The position numbers were made by a program, and so were the translations under genes. From Methylobacterium terrae (GTDB lineage Bacteria > Pseudomonadota > Alphaproteobacteria > Rhizobiales > Beijerinckiaceae), in NCBI RefSeq assembly GCF_003173755.1, contig NZ_CP029553.1:4840001-4904000 (forward strand): a DNA stretch of 64,000 nucleotides. The letters run 5' to 3'. The notes below the pieces were generated by a model that worked only from the letters and a program-made list of their open reading frames with translations, had not been told where the DNA came from and made no database searches. Numbering within the stretch: position 1 is the stretch's first letter; each line of letters begins with the position of its first letter. This document shows, in pieces, positions 48,653 through 58,575 of this stretch.

Positions 48653-48800
48653 CCCCTCTCCCGTGTGGGAGAGGGGTCAGGGGTGAGGGTGACGCGCTTT
48701 CGTGTAAAGCATCGACCGCGGGGCTGGTCGCGTGACGACCGTAGCTTTATTCTGAGCCGTATCACCCTCACCCCTACCCCTCTCCCACACGGGAGAGGGG
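48653..48800. repeat. REP-like repeat pair (BIME)
   Basis: Two near-identical elements in inverted orientation, 48653-48691 and 48763-48800, share CCCCTCTCCC-GTGT-GGGAGAGGGG followed by GGGGTGAGGGTG. Each forms a 10-bp hairpin, and the whole pair can fold as a larger stem. They occupy most of the 314-base gap between the DAO-family gene and the cupin. REP-like elements of this type are, in my knowledge, common in Methylobacterium and relatives. Confidence 0.8.
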
Positions 48801-48910
48801 ATCTCGCGTCTTCTCCTGATGAGGTGAGCGCGGCGCGATGCCGACAAATTCGTGTGCCCGCTGCACCGAATATGCGTAAACTCTGCGTCGTTCACGCGGA
48901 GGGATGCGCC

Positions 48911-49348
48911 ATGGACGGACCGCCATCGGAAGCCACCTGCCGGGTCGTGCGCCCGGGCCCCGCCATCGTCGGCAAGCAGGCGCTGACCTACGCCCCGGCG
49001 GTCTCGGCCGAGTCGGTGGGGTCGAAGGGGCTGCACATGCAGCTCGTCACCCTGCCGCCGGGGGCGCGGGCCAAGGCCCACCTGCACGAGGCGCACGAGA
49101 CGGCGTTGCACGTGCTCTCGGGCGTCGCCGGCACCTGGTACGGTTCTCGGCTGGAGCACCACCTGTGGAGCCGCGCCGGCGATTTCGTCTACATCCCGGC
49201 CGGGGTGCCGCATCTGCCCTACAATGCCAGTCGCACCGAGACCTGCACGGCGGTGATCGCCCGCACCGATCCGAACGAGCAGGAGAGCGTGGTGCTGCTG
49301 CCGGAGCTGGATGGTCTGCGCCCGCCGGAGGGGGACGTGATGGCGTAG
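48911..49348 (+). CDS. Cupin-domain protein
   Basis: A 145-residue single cupin. Metal-binding histidines in AHLHEAHETALHVLSG (motif 1) and IPAGVPHLPYN (motif 2). The start at 48911 has GGAGGG upstream. Enzymatic role unknown; similar small cupins act as isomerases or binding proteins. It follows the REP-like repeats and is convergent with the M16 peptidase. Confidence 0.8.
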   Translation: MDGPPSEATCRVVRPGPAIVGKQALTYAPAVSAESVGSKGLHMQLVTLPPGARAKAHLHEAHETALHVLSGVAGTWYGSRLEHHLWSRAGDFVYIPAGVPHLPYNASRTETCTAVIARTDPNEQESVVLLPELDGLRPPEGDVMA

Positions 49349-49381
49349 GGAGCGAGGGGCGGCGGACCGCCCCCCTTGGGC

Positions 49382-50683
49382 TCACATCGCCGTGGGCCGC
49401 CCGGCCGCCACCACCAGCAGCTTGCCGTCGCCGAGCGTCCGGGCCGCGGCCCGGCGGATGTCGGCCTGCGTCACCGCGCCGATCAGCCCGTTGCGGCGGG
49501 CGATATAGTCGATGCCGAGGCCCTCGAAGGCGATCTGAACCAGCTGGTGGGCGATCTTGGTCGAGGTGTCGAAGCCGAGCGCGTAGGAGCCGGTGAGGTA
49601 GTCCTTGGCCTTCTGCAACTCGTCGTCGTCGGGGCCGTCGGTGGTCAGGCGGGCGATCTCGTCGGCGATCACCGTCAGGCACTCGGCGACGCGCTCGTTC
49701 TTGGTCGCGGTGTAGCCCCAGGTCATCGAGGCGGCGCGGTGGCTCACCAGCGAGGTGCCCACAGAATAGGCGAGGCCGCGCTTCTCGCGCACCTCCTGGA
49801 ACAGCCGCGAGGTGAAGGCGCCGCCGCCCAGGATGTGGTTGAGCACGTAGGCCGGGATGAAGTCCGGATCGCGCCACGGCACGCCGTCGGTGCCGAAGCG
49901 CAGGACCGATTGCGGCACGTCGAGATCGACGACGATGCGCCGGCCGAGGCCGGTGATCCGGGTCGCCGGCACCGCGGTCAGCGCGCCGCCCTCCGGCAGG
50001 GCGCCGAAGGCGGCGTCGAGGGCGCGCACCAGCGCTTCCTCGCCGATCGCCCCGACCGCCGCGACCTTGACCCGGCCGCGGGCGAGCAGCAGCCGGTGCA
50101 TCGCCACGAGGTCGTCGCGGGTGATCGACGACACGCTCTCGATCGTGCCCGAGGAGGGCCGGCCGTAGGGGTGGCCCGGATAGGCCTCGGCGAAGAAGCG
50201 GCGCGAGGCCATCACGCCGGGGTCGTTCTGCTGGTAGCGCAGGCCGGCGAGCATCTGCGCCCGCACCCGCTCGATCGCCGCGGGGTCGAAGCGGGGCTGG
50301 GCCAGCGCCAGGGCGAGCAGCTCGATCGCCTCGTCGGCGTGCTTGAGCAGCATCTTGAGCGAGCCGCCGATGGCGTCCGGCCCGGCATGGAAGCTCAGCT
50401 CGATGGCGCGGGCGGCCAGCCGCTCCTGGAAGGCGTCGGAATCGTGCGGACCGGCGCCCTCGTCGAGGAGGCGGGCGAGCATCTGGGCGGTGCCGGCCTT
50501 GCCCTCGGGATCCTGCGCCGCGCCGCCCTCGAAGGTGAAGGCGAGCGCGATCAGGGGGACGATCGGCGACTCGACGTGCCAGGCCTCGATGCCGCGGGCC
50601 GAGAGGACCGAGCGCGCCTGGGTCGGGGACGAGGAGGACGCAGAGGCGGCGGTGCTGCGGGAGACGGCGTCGGCCGGGGTCAT
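49382..50683 (-). CDS. M16 peptidase-like protein lacking the zinc motif
   Basis: A 433-residue M16 family protein without the HxxEH site: the corresponding segment reads ARLLDEGAG. It has the C-terminal M16 substrate-binding features (LGGGAFTSRLFQEVREKRGLAYSV). It should be the non-catalytic partner of the adjacent active peptidase, as in other two-subunit processing peptidases. No signal peptide is clear at the start used (ATG 50683, AGAGG upstream), and the N-terminus is low complexity. It lies 77 bases downstream of its partner. Confidence 0.88.
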   Translation of the reverse strand: MTPADAVSRSTAASASSSSPTQARSVLSARGIEAWHVESPIVPLIALAFTFEGGAAQDPEGKAGTAQMLARLLDEGAGPHDSDAFQERLAARAIELSFHAGPDAIGGSLKMLLKHADEAIELLALALAQPRFDPAAIERVRAQMLAGLRYQQNDPGVMASRRFFAEAYPGHPYGRPSSGTIESVSSITRDDLVAMHRLLLARGRVKVAAVGAIGEEALVRALDAAFGALPEGGALTAVPATRITGLGRRIVVDLDVPQSVLRFGTDGVPWRDPDFIPAYVLNHILGGGAFTSRLFQEVREKRGLAYSVGTSLVSHRAASMTWGYTATKNERVAECLTVIADEIARLTTDGPDDDELQKAKDYLTGSYALGFDTSTKIAHQLVQIAFEGLGIDYIARRNGLIGAVTQADIRRAAARTLGDGKLLVVAAGRPTAM

Positions 50684-50760
50684 GAGGACCTCTTGTTATC
50701 GCTCGGAAAAGAAGGTCCGCCCGGCGGCGCGCTCGCCCCGGGCGGTCTCAGGTCTCGGGA

Positions 50761-52131
50761 TCAGGCCGCGGCGGGGCCCTTGGTCAGGTAGCCGGTGACC
50801 GAGCGGGCCGGCACCAGGTAGCGCTCGGCCACCGCCGCGAGGCGGGAAGCCTGCACCGCCTCGATCTCGGAGGGCCAGCGCCGAACGTCCTCGATGCTCT
50901 CGCCGATGGCGAGCGCCGAGCCGAAGATGCGGGCGAGCGAGGATTGGCTGTCGGAGGAGTAGACCGTCTCGGCGACGAGGCGGGTCTTCGCCCGCTCGAT
51001 CGCGTCGGCCGACAGCGCCTCGGAGGGGGCGCGGGCGAGCGCCCGGTCGAGGGCTTCCTCGAGACCCTCCAGGCTCACGCCCTCCGCCGGCACGGCGTAG
51101 ACCGAGAAGCGGGTGTCGTCGATCGCCGAGCCCATGTACCAGGCGCCGGCATTCACCGCGACGCCCTGCTCCAGCACCAGGCTGCGGTAGAGGTAGGAGG
51201 TCGGCCCGCCGCCCAGCACCTCGGCCAGGAGTTCGAGCGCGTGGCTCTCGCCGTCGCGGGCGGTCATGCAGGACGGGGTCAGGTAGAGCCGCTGCAGGGT
51301 CGGCTGCTCGACCTTCGGGTCGGCGACGCTGAGGCGGCGCGCCGCCCGCGGCTCCGGCTCCCGCGGCCGCACGCGCTGCGGCCGGGCGCCGCGCGGCGTC
51401 ACCACGCCGTAGGTGTCGTCGGCGAGCCGCCGGACCTCGTCGGCGGTGACGTCGCCGGCCACCACCAGGATGGCGTTCTCGGGGGTGTAGAAGCGGCGGT
51501 AATAGTCGAGGGCGTGGGTGCGGTTCAGCTCCTCGATCTCGTGCATCCAGCCGATGATCGGGATGCCGTAGGGATGGTGCACGAACAGCGAGGCCGCCAT
51601 CGCCTCGGAGAGCTGGGCCGCCGGGTCGGTCTCGACCCGCATCCGGCGCTCCTCCAGGACCACGTCGCGCTCGGGCGCCACCACGGCGTCGTCGAGGATC
51701 AGGCCGGTCATCCGGTCCGCCTCGAAGCTCATCATGGTCTTCAGGTTGTCGCGGGCGACGCGCTGGAAGTAGGCGGTGTAGTCGAACGACGTGAAGGCGT
51801 TCTCCTGGCCGCCCAGGCTCGACACCGCCTTCGAGAAGGCGCCGACCGGATGGGTCTCGGTGCCCTTGAACATCAGGTGCTCGAGGAAGTGGGCGATGCC
51901 CGACTGGCCGAGCGGATCATCCGCCGAGCCGTTGCGGTACCACACCATGTGGGTGACGACGGGCGCGCGGTGATCGGGCACCACCACGACGTCGAGGCCG
52001 TTGTCGAGCACGAAGGACGCCACTTCGGGACCGCCCGCCTCCGCACGGCCGAAGGGCGCCGCGTCGGTGCGCAGGGTCGCGCTGACGGGGCAGACGAGGC
52101 CGGGGGCGGGGCGCATCCTGACTGGGGGCAT
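50761..52131 (-). CDS. M16 zinc metallopeptidase (active subunit)
   Basis: A 456-residue M16 peptidase. The inverted zinc motif HFLEH gives H81, E84 and H85, with the downstream glutamate ligand in VLEERRMR. The rest shows the two homologous M16 domains. It resembles the PqqL/mitochondrial-processing-peptidase type of alphaproteobacteria; substrates are probably small peptides. It is followed by its inactive paralogue in one operon. No clear signal peptide is visible, so localisation is uncertain. Confidence 0.9.
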   Translation of the reverse strand: MPPVRMRPAPGLVCPVSATLRTDAAPFGRAEAGGPEVASFVLDNGLDVVVVPDHRAPVVTHMVWYRNGSADDPLGQSGIAHFLEHLMFKGTETHPVGAFSKAVSSLGGQENAFTSFDYTAYFQRVARDNLKTMMSFEADRMTGLILDDAVVAPERDVVLEERRMRVETDPAAQLSEAMAASLFVHHPYGIPIIGWMHEIEELNRTHALDYYRRFYTPENAILVVAGDVTADEVRRLADDTYGVVTPRGARPQRVRPREPEPRAARRLSVADPKVEQPTLQRLYLTPSCMTARDGESHALELLAEVLGGGPTSYLYRSLVLEQGVAVNAGAWYMGSAIDDTRFSVYAVPAEGVSLEGLEEALDRALARAPSEALSADAIERAKTRLVAETVYSSDSQSSLARIFGSALAIGESIEDVRRWPSEIEAVQASRLAAVAERYLVPARSVTGYLTKGPAAA

Positions 52132-52538
52132 CCTGATCTACCTTAGCCGGGCGGCCGGAGAGGCCACCCGTGTTGGATCGTGAACCGGCTCACTTAAGGG
52201 AGGCTTGCGGCTCATGCGAGTCACGGGCCAGCGGGGCGTTCGAGCCGGCCGGCGGGCCGGCCACCGGGGTCGCCGGCCGTTAGAGACCCTGTTCTAGAGC
52301 ATTTTATGGCAGGGGGGACCCGAGGACTGCGGAGAAATGCACTCGACGCAGATCGGCCCCGTTATGGCCCAGTTGAAACGTGAACGAACATTCATCCGAA
52401 GCTTGGCCTGTCCGTGACCAGGGCGGTCCTCGGGGCAGCCCGGCTCGCAGCCCTGCACGGCGAGCAGGTCTCGACCAGAGAAAACCCCGGGCCGCTGGAA
52501 CGGCCCGGGGCGTGGAACTCCCGACGATCTCGAAAACG
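52132..52538. other. Gap upstream of the M16 operon
   Basis: About 400 bases. The right end holds the terminator of the exported-protein gene and the left must hold the M16 promoter, which I cannot pinpoint. No gene is seen. Confidence 0.45.
52475..52510 (-). terminator. Intrinsic terminator after the exported-protein gene
   Basis: Minus-strand perfect 10-bp G/C stem (arms 52510-52501 and 52494-52485, 6-base loop) followed by TTTTCTCTGG. It begins 29 bases past the stop of the gene at 52539-53207. Confidence 0.8.
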
Positions 52539-53207
52539 TTACTGGCGCGAGCGCAGGTAGGCGCCGGGATCGGCCTCCTCGCGGTCGGACTTCATGCCCA
52601 TCGGGCCCCGCTCGGTGCGGGCGAGCTTGCCGTTCGGCGGCTTGCGGTAGCCGGTCGGCGGCTCGGTCAGCGCGTCGCGCGAGGGCTCGACGTCGGAGAG
52701 GTTCGCGTCGTCGTCCTTCTTGCCGGCGAAGAGCTGCATCGGGTTGAGCCAGAACGACTCCTTGACGTTGTCGCCGGGCTTGTAGGTCGGCTCCGTCGTC
52801 ATGCTGGCGCCCTCGCGCCGGCCGGCCCGCATCTCCTGGATCGGCAGCGTCGCGTTCTCGTCGCTCACCCGGCCGCCATAGCCGCGGGCGATCGGCTTGC
52901 GGTCCTCGGCGGCGCGGCGGTCGCGGGCCGCGGTCTCCGGGTCGGTCGGCCATTGCGGGTTGGCCTCGCGCACGGCGCGGCGATCGACCGGCGGCGGCAG
53001 GGCGGCCTTGTCCATCTTCGGCGGCAGCACCAGGGGCGCGCGCTCGCGATAGGTGATCGTCGGCCGCTCAGGCTCGATGAGGCCGATCGACGACAGGGCG
53101 TTCTTCATCGCGACGCCTTCCTGGGCCTGCGCGCCCCAGGACGTCGTGAGACCGGTGGCGAGCCCCGCGACCGTCATCGCGGCGAGTGTCGTGCGCTTGT
53201 CGAGCAT
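52539..53207 (-). CDS. Exported protein of unknown function
   Basis: A 222-residue protein with a signal peptide (TTLAAMTVAGLATGLTT, cleavage near SWGAQAQ). The mature part is charged, Pro/Arg/Asp-rich and probably disordered, with a lysine/aspartate-rich end (PNGKLARTERGPMG). No family is recognised, though short exported proteins of this kind precede lspA-ileS in related genomes as I recall. It has its own terminator and is 130 bases downstream of lspA. Confidence 0.75.
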   Translation of the reverse strand: MLDKRTTLAAMTVAGLATGLTTSWGAQAQEGVAMKNALSSIGLIEPERPTITYRERAPLVLPPKMDKAALPPPVDRRAVREANPQWPTDPETAARDRRAAEDRKPIARGYGGRVSDENATLPIQEMRAGRREGASMTTEPTYKPGDNVKESFWLNPMQLFAGKKDDDANLSDVEPSRDALTEPPTGYRKPPNGKLARTERGPMGMKSDREEADPGAYLRSRQ

Positions 53208-53337
53208 GCTGGCCCCTGCCTGTTCCGCCCCATGATTTACCAGCTTGGGTGGTGGCGGTTTCGGGCGAAGGTATGGCGTGGCCGTGGGGACGCGCAACGC
53301 TTCGGGTGGGCGTTGCGCGCGCGACACACAGGGAGTT

Positions 53338-53838
53338 TCAGGCCGATTCGCGGGTTGCCGCCTCGCGGCGGCGCTCCAGCACCAGCCCGTCGTAGAGGAG
53401 CCCGACCACCCCGAAGACGATGCCGGCATCCGCCACGTTGAACACGTACCAGGACCAGGCGCCGGCATGCAGGTGGACGAAGTCGAACACCGCCCCGTAG
53501 GCGGCGCGGTCGATGGCGTTGCCGATCGCCCCGCCGACGATGAGGCCGAGCGAGCCGGCGAGCCAGCGGCTGCCGGCCCGCGCCATCCACACCGAGAGCG
53601 CCACGGAGGCCACCAGCGACACCCCGACGAGCACCCAGCGCCCGAGCGCCGAATCCTGCTGGAACAGGCCGTAGGAGACGCCGCGGTTCCACACCACGAT
53701 CAGCTGCGCGAAGGGCGCGAGCACCACGGGCTCGCGCACCGGCAGGTCGGCGACGAAGAGCAGGCCGAGCTTCGTCCCCTGGTCGAGGACCAGGGTGACG
53801 AGCGCGACCAGCAACCCGAAGGGGAGGGGACGCATCAT
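53338..53838 (-). CDS. lspA: Lipoprotein signal peptidase
   Basis: A 166-residue aspartyl membrane protease (signal peptidase II) that removes lipoprotein signal peptides after lipidation. Four transmembrane helices. Catalytic aspartates are in [15 protein letters not shown] and [10 protein letters not shown]. The start is ATG ATG at 53838/53835. It is 26 bases after ileS, the universal ileS-lspA pairing. Confidence 0.95.
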   Translation of the reverse strand: MMRPLPFGLLVALVTLVLDQGTKLGLLFVADLPVREPVVLAPFAQLIVVWNRGVSYGLFQQDSALGRWVLVGVSLVASVALSVWMARAGSRWLAGSLGLIVGGAIGNAIDRAAYGAVFDFVHLHAGAWSWYVFNVADAGIVFGVVGLLYDGLVLERRREAATRESA

Positions 53839-53864
53839 TGTTCCTCGCCCTCTTCCTCGGGCCC

Positions 53865-56846
53865 TTACTCGGCGGCCTCGGCGTGGAGCGCGTCCCACTC
53901 GCGCAGGGCCTGCGCGTCGCGGTGCGTCACGTCCGGGTAGTCCGGATCGCTGCCGACGCTGGGCAACACCTTCCACGAGCGGGCGCATTTGCGCCCCTCG
54001 GCCAGGGCCGGCACCACCGCGACGCCCTTGACCTCGTCGAGCCGGAAGGCGTCCGCCGGGCCCTCGCTGCCTTCGACCGCGATGTCCGACGTGATGCAGA
54101 CCTCCGCGAAGTCGATTCCCTCGAGGCTCGCCAGCAACTCCGGATCGGCGACGAAGACCCTCGGGGCCGCCTCAAGGCTCGCGCCGATGCGCTTGCCCGC
54201 GCGCTCGATCTCGAGAGCGCCCGTCACCACCCGGCGCACCCGGCGGATCTTGGCCCAGCGCTTCGCCAGCGCCTCGTCGCGCCAGGAGGCGGGGGTCTCC
54301 GGCAGGGTCTCGGTATGGACCGAAGCAGTCTCGGAGGGGTAGCGCGCGAGCCAGGCCTCCTCGGCCGTGAAGGCGAGGACCGGGGCGAGCCAGACCGTGA
54401 CGCGCTTGAAGACCTCGTCGACGACGGTGAGCGCCGCCCGCCGGGTCTGCGACGAGATCGGATCGCAGTAGAGCGCGTCCTTGCGCACGTCGAAGTAGAA
54501 CGACGACAGGTCGCCGGTCATGAAGCCGTTGAGCAGGGCCACCACGCGCTTCGTGTCGAAGGTGCGGAAGGCGTCGCGGATCTCGGTATCCAGCTCGGCG
54601 AGCCGGTGCAGGATGAACCGCTCCAGCTCCGGCATGTCCTGAGGCGCCACCCGGTCCTCGGGCCGGTGATGGGCGAGCGTGCCCAGCATCCAGCGCAGGG
54701 AGTTGCGCAGCTTGCGGTAGGTCTCCGAGAAGGTCTTGATGATCTCCGGGCCGATGCGCAGGTCGTCGGTGTAGTCCGAGGCCGCCACCCACAGGCGCAG
54801 GATGTCGGCGCCCGAGCCCTTGATCACGTCCTGGGGCGCGACGACGTTGCCCTTCGACTTCGACATCTTCTCGCCCTTGGGGTCGAGGACGAAGCCGTGG
54901 GTCAGCACCACGTCGTAGGGCGCGCGGTCGCGGGTGCCGCAGGATTCGAGCAGCGAGGAGTGGAACCAGCCGCGGTGCTGGTCCGAGCCCTCGAGGTACA
55001 TCACCGTGTCGTCGCCGCCGTCGCGGCGACGACGGATGCCGGCGAGGCCCGGAAACTGCTCGGGATCATCCAGCGTGAAGGCGTGGGTCGAGCCGGAATC
55101 GAACCAGACGTCGAGGACGTCGGTGACCTTCTCGTAGGAAGCCGGGTCGTGCTCGGGCGCCAGGAACCGGGCGCCGTCGGCATCGGTGAACCAGGCGTCG
55201 GCCCCCTCCGCCGCGAAGGCGGCGTGGATGCGGGCGTTGACCGCTTCGTCGCGCAGGATCTCGCCGGTCTCGCGGTTCACGAAGACCGTGATCGGCACGC
55301 CCCAGGCGCGCTGGCGCGACACCACCCAGTCGGGGCGGTTGGCGATCATGCCGGTGATGCGGTTCTGGCCCTGCGGCGGCACCCACTGGGTCACGGCGAT
55401 CTCGCGGAGCGCCACGTCGCGCAACGTCGCGTCGTTCAGGCTCGCCACCGGCTTGTCGAGGGCGATGAACCATTGCGGCGTGTTGCGGAAGATGACCGGC
55501 TTCTTCGAGCGCCAGGAATGGGGATAGCTGTGCTTGAGCGTGCCGCGGCCGACCAGCGTCCCGGACGCGGTCAAAGCGGCGATCACCGCCTTGTTGGCGT
55601 CGCCCTTCTGGCCCTTCTCGTCGAGGACGCGGGTGCCGGTGAGGCCGGGGGCGGCCTGCGTCAGCACGCCGTCGGCATCGACCGTGTAGGGGATCGCGGT
55701 CTCGATGCCGCGCTCGCGGAGCTGGCGGCCGTTCGCCATCCAGACCTCGAAATCCTCGCGGCCGTGGCTCGGCGCGGTGTGGACGAAGCCGGTGCCGGCC
55801 TCGTCGGTGACGTGCTCGCCGTCGAGCATCGGCACGGCGTGGGCGTAGCCGTCGTTCCAGGAGGCGAGCGGATGCGCCAGCGTCACGCCGGCGAGGTCGT
55901 CGGCGGAAACGTCGCTCAGTCGTTCGAAGGATTCGACGCGCGCTGCCTTGAAGACGTCGCCCGCCAGTTTGTCAGCAACAACGTAACGAACACCAGGTTG
56001 AGACCAGTTCTCTTGAGGCGCAGCAACGACACGATACAATCCGTAGGAAACTTTTTTGGAATAGGCGACGGCCCGGTTGGCCGGGATCGTCCATGGGGTG
56101 GTGGTCCAGATGACGATGCGGGCGTCTTGCAGATCCGGGGCCGTCTTCGACGCGACGACCGGGAAGGCGGCCCAGATCGTGTCGCTGACGTGGTCCTCGT
56201 ACTCGACCTCGGCCTCGGCGAGCGCGGTCTTCTCGACCACCGACCACATCACCGGCTTCGAGCCGCGGTAGAGCTGGCCGGTCGTGGCGAAGGTCATCAG
56301 CTCGCGGGCGATCGCGGCCTCGGCCGGGTAGGCCATGGTCAGGTAGGGATGGTCCCAGTCGCCGGTGACGCCGAGGCGCTTGAACTCCTCGCGCTGCACC
56401 GACAGCCAGTGCTCGGCGAAGGTCCGGCACTCGCGCCGGAACTCGACCACCGGCACCTCGTCCTTGTTGCGGCCGGCGGCGCGGTACTGCTCCTCGATCT
56501 TCCACTCGATCGGCAGGCCGTGGCAGTCCCAGCCCGGGACGTAGTTGGCGTCTTGGCCCAAGGCGCCTTGCGTGCGGACGACGATGTCCTTCAGGATCTT
56601 GTTGAGCGCCGTGCCGATGTGGATGTGGCCGTTGGCGTAGGGCGGGCCGTCGTGCAGCACGAATTTCGGCCGGCCGGCGGCCGCCTCGCGGATGCGGGCG
56701 TAGAGGTCCGTGCGCGCCCAGCGCTCCAGGATCTCCGGCTCGCGCTGCGGCAGCCCGGCCCGCATCGGGAACGCGGTGACCGGCAGGAACAGGGTCTCGG
56801 AATAGTCGCGCCCGGCGGCGGGCTTTTGCTCGGTCATGGGGGTCAA
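53865..56846 (-). CDS. ileS: Isoleucyl-tRNA synthetase
   Basis: A 993-residue class I synthetase. The HIGH signature is [10 protein letters not shown] near residue 60, the editing domain occupies about 200-400, and KMSKS is at 660-664 ([10 protein letters not shown]). The C-terminal region, where many IleS proteins carry zinc cysteines, has only one (GRKCARSW), so the zinc finger is probably degenerate as in related species. ATG at 56846. First gene of ileS-lspA. Confidence 0.97.
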   Translation of the reverse strand: MTPMTEQKPAAGRDYSETLFLPVTAFPMRAGLPQREPEILERWARTDLYARIREAAAGRPKFVLHDGPPYANGHIHIGTALNKILKDIVVRTQGALGQDANYVPGWDCHGLPIEWKIEEQYRAAGRNKDEVPVVEFRRECRTFAEHWLSVQREEFKRLGVTGDWDHPYLTMAYPAEAAIARELMTFATTGQLYRGSKPVMWSVVEKTALAEAEVEYEDHVSDTIWAAFPVVASKTAPDLQDARIVIWTTTPWTIPANRAVAYSKKVSYGLYRVVAAPQENWSQPGVRYVVADKLAGDVFKAARVESFERLSDVSADDLAGVTLAHPLASWNDGYAHAVPMLDGEHVTDEAGTGFVHTAPSHGREDFEVWMANGRQLRERGIETAIPYTVDADGVLTQAAPGLTGTRVLDEKGQKGDANKAVIAALTASGTLVGRGTLKHSYPHSWRSKKPVIFRNTPQWFIALDKPVASLNDATLRDVALREIAVTQWVPPQGQNRITGMIANRPDWVVSRQRAWGVPITVFVNRETGEILRDEAVNARIHAAFAAEGADAWFTDADGARFLAPEHDPASYEKVTDVLDVWFDSGSTHAFTLDDPEQFPGLAGIRRRRDGGDDTVMYLEGSDQHRGWFHSSLLESCGTRDRAPYDVVLTHGFVLDPKGEKMSKSKGNVVAPQDVIKGSGADILRLWVAASDYTDDLRIGPEIIKTFSETYRKLRNSLRWMLGTLAHHRPEDRVAPQDMPELERFILHRLAELDTEIRDAFRTFDTKRVVALLNGFMTGDLSSFYFDVRKDALYCDPISSQTRRAALTVVDEVFKRVTVWLAPVLAFTAEEAWLARYPSETASVHTETLPETPASWRDEALAKRWAKIRRVRRVVTGALEIERAGKRIGASLEAAPRVFVADPELLASLEGIDFAEVCITSDIAVEGSEGPADAFRLDEVKGVAVVPALAEGRKCARSWKVLPSVGSDPDYPDVTHRDAQALREWDALHAEAAE

Positions 56847-57087
56847 GGCTCGTCTGGGGCGCGGAGGCGCGGCCCTTGAGGGAATCGCGGCGGAACGGCA
56901 GCAGCCCGGTCTTCCGCGCGGCCGCGCGGAAGCGGCCCTCAGGCGGAAGCCGGGCTCGTAATTCGCCGGGAGGCGACGCGGCGCGGGCGCGATTCGGTCA
57001 TCCGGCGCTTCTAGCAGCGGCGGGCGGGCGGGGGAAGCGGGGTATTGAGGCCGACAGTCTGGCGGCCATCGGCGCTTCGCTCAAGGC

Positions 57088-57609
57088 ATGATATCGCTGG
57101 GTCAACCTTCACGCCCTTCGGCGCATGGATGCCTGTGCGCGATCCCCGTTACCCCGATGTCGTCCGGTCCGGCGATCGCCCGCCTTGCCACTCTCGAGCC
57201 CGCCGCGGAGCCCCAGCGCGTGGAGGCCGGCCTGCATGGCGTCGCCTTCGTCGGCCGCCCGTTCGAGCCATGGGCCTCGGGCGCCGACCGGTTCGATCGT
57301 CCGGGCGAGACGTTTCTGGGAGCGTGGGAGGGCGACCACCTCGTCGGTTCAGGCGGGCTGAACCGCAACCCCTGCGATGCGGAGGTGGGGACCGGTCGGC
57401 GACGGCACGTCTACGTACTCGGCTCGCACCGGCGTTGCGGCATCGGTGCCCTGCCGGTTGGACACCTCCTGCAGGTGGCCGCGTGCCATTTGCGGATCGT
57501 GCGCCTGTGCGCGCGGCCTCACCGGACGCAGTGGCGTTCGACCGGCGGCTCGGTTTCGCGGAGTGCGACACCCCGGCCGCGACGCACCTCATCCGCGTAC
57601 CGCCCATTC
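57088..57609 (+). pseudogene. Frameshifted GNAT acetyltransferase gene
   Basis: Two reading frames together read as a GNAT protein. The frame beginning at 57088 (or ATG 57157) gives FLGAWEGDHLVGSGGLNRN and the acetyl-CoA loop region HRRCGIGALPVGHLLQVA. From about 57505 the continuation is in the other frame: VRAASPDAVAFDRRLGFAEC, the typical GNAT C-terminal strand-helix. A one-base deletion or two-base insertion near 57500-57510 separates them. The true end is unclear and overlaps the convergent CadD-like gene. A sequencing error would restore it. Confidence 0.6.
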
Positions 57610-58197
57610 CGCAACCCACGCCACCGTCCCCGCCTCGACCAGAACCATCACGCCGATCCCGATCAGCACGAACGGCGTCGCGACCCGGCCGATCCGCCGG
57701 ATCGGGGCGCCCAGCGCCGGGTGGTGCACGAGCCAGTGGGCGAGACCGAGCCAGAGCGCCACCATCACGGCGAAGACGGCGACGAACAGGACGAGCCGGG
57801 GCGCAGGGCTGGTCGCGAAGACCGGGGTGTAGATCCCGATATTGTCGCCGCCATTGGCGACGGTCACGCCGGCGACCGCGAGGGCCTTGCCGGCCGAGGC
57901 GGTTCCGGCGGCGGCCTCGTCCCCGTCGTCGTCCCTCCGGGACAGGAGATGGCGCAAGCCGAGCCCGATCGGCACGAGGCCGAGGAGACCGAGCAAGGCC
58001 GGCGCCGCGACCAGGGACAGGAGCGCGCCGGCGAGCGAGGCGAGCACCAGGACGGCGATGCCGAGGAACTGCCCGATCACGATCTGCCGCGGCCGGTAGC
58101 GCGGATCGGAGAAGAAGCCGATCAGGACGACGATGTCGTCGATGTTGGTCGAGGCGAAGAGGGCGATCGCCACGCCGAGACCGGTCAGGTGGTCCAT
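57589..58197 (-). CDS. CadD-like cation transporter (LysE superfamily)
   Basis: A 202-residue membrane protein with about five or six transmembrane helices. The CadD-family features are FASTNIDDIVVLIGFFSDPRY in the first third and VTVANGGDNIGIYTPVF in the middle. Known CadD proteins confer cadmium or other cation resistance; the substrate here is inferred only from family. ATG at 58197. No cadC-type regulator is adjacent. Confidence 0.78.
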   Translation of the reverse strand: MDHLTGLGVAIALFASTNIDDIVVLIGFFSDPRYRPRQIVIGQFLGIAVLVLASLAGALLSLVAAPALLGLLGLVPIGLGLRHLLSRRDDDGDEAAAGTASAGKALAVAGVTVANGGDNIGIYTPVFATSPAPRLVLFVAVFAVMVALWLGLAHWLVHHPALGAPIRRIGRVATPFVLIGIGVMVLVEAGTVAWVAEWAVRG

Positions 58198-58218
58198 GGT
58201 CGGACCGGGCCGGGACCC

Positions 58219-58244
58219 GGAACGGGGCGCGGCATCGCGCGGTT
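58219..58244 (+). promoter_or_regulatory. EcfG-like general stress promoter
   Basis: GGAAC (58219-58223), a 17-base spacer, then GGTT (58241-58244), one mismatch from the EcfG -10 CGTT. Predicted start near 58251, about 50 bases before the ATG of the small exported protein at 58302. It lies directly upstream of that gene in the right orientation. Confidence 0.5.
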
Positions 58245-58301
58245 GACCATACGGTTCATCGTCAGATGCCTCGAAAGGTGCCTCGAAGCCCGGAGTTCGC
58301 C

Positions 58302-58538
58302 ATGCGCATTCAGATCTGCGCCCTCGCGCTCGCCGCCCTCCTGACCGCTCCGGCGGTCGCCCGCGACCGGCCGCCGCCGCGGCCGATCCCCGAGGACGTC
58401 GATGCGACCGGCACCGTCACGCCGACCGACCCGCTGCTGATCCCCGACGAGGGTCGCGGCACCATGCGGCGGACGGAGCGTCGGCGCGGACGCGATGCCG
58501 ACACCGAGGCGCCGATCCGCGAGTTCATTCCGGAGTGA
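58302..58538 (+). CDS. Small exported protein
   Basis: A 78-residue protein with a signal peptide (IQICALALAALLTAPAVA) cleaved before RDRPP, then a proline-, arginine- and threonine-rich mature region that looks disordered. The ATG has GGAG upstream. Function unknown. The candidate EcfG promoter suggests expression in stress. The stop is 37 bases before the convergent ribF. Confidence 0.7.
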   Translation: MRIQICALALAALLTAPAVARDRPPPRPIPEDVDATGTVTPTDPLLIPDEGRGTMRRTERRRGRDADTEAPIREFIPE

Positions 58539-58575
58539 CCGCCGCCTCCACCCCGGCCGGGTCACCCCAGCCGGG

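Noticed and set aside
53838..56879. Plus-strand open frame of about 1000 codons antisense to ileS
   Set aside because: Antisense shadow of a confidently recognised synthetase; no domain or ribosome-binding site.
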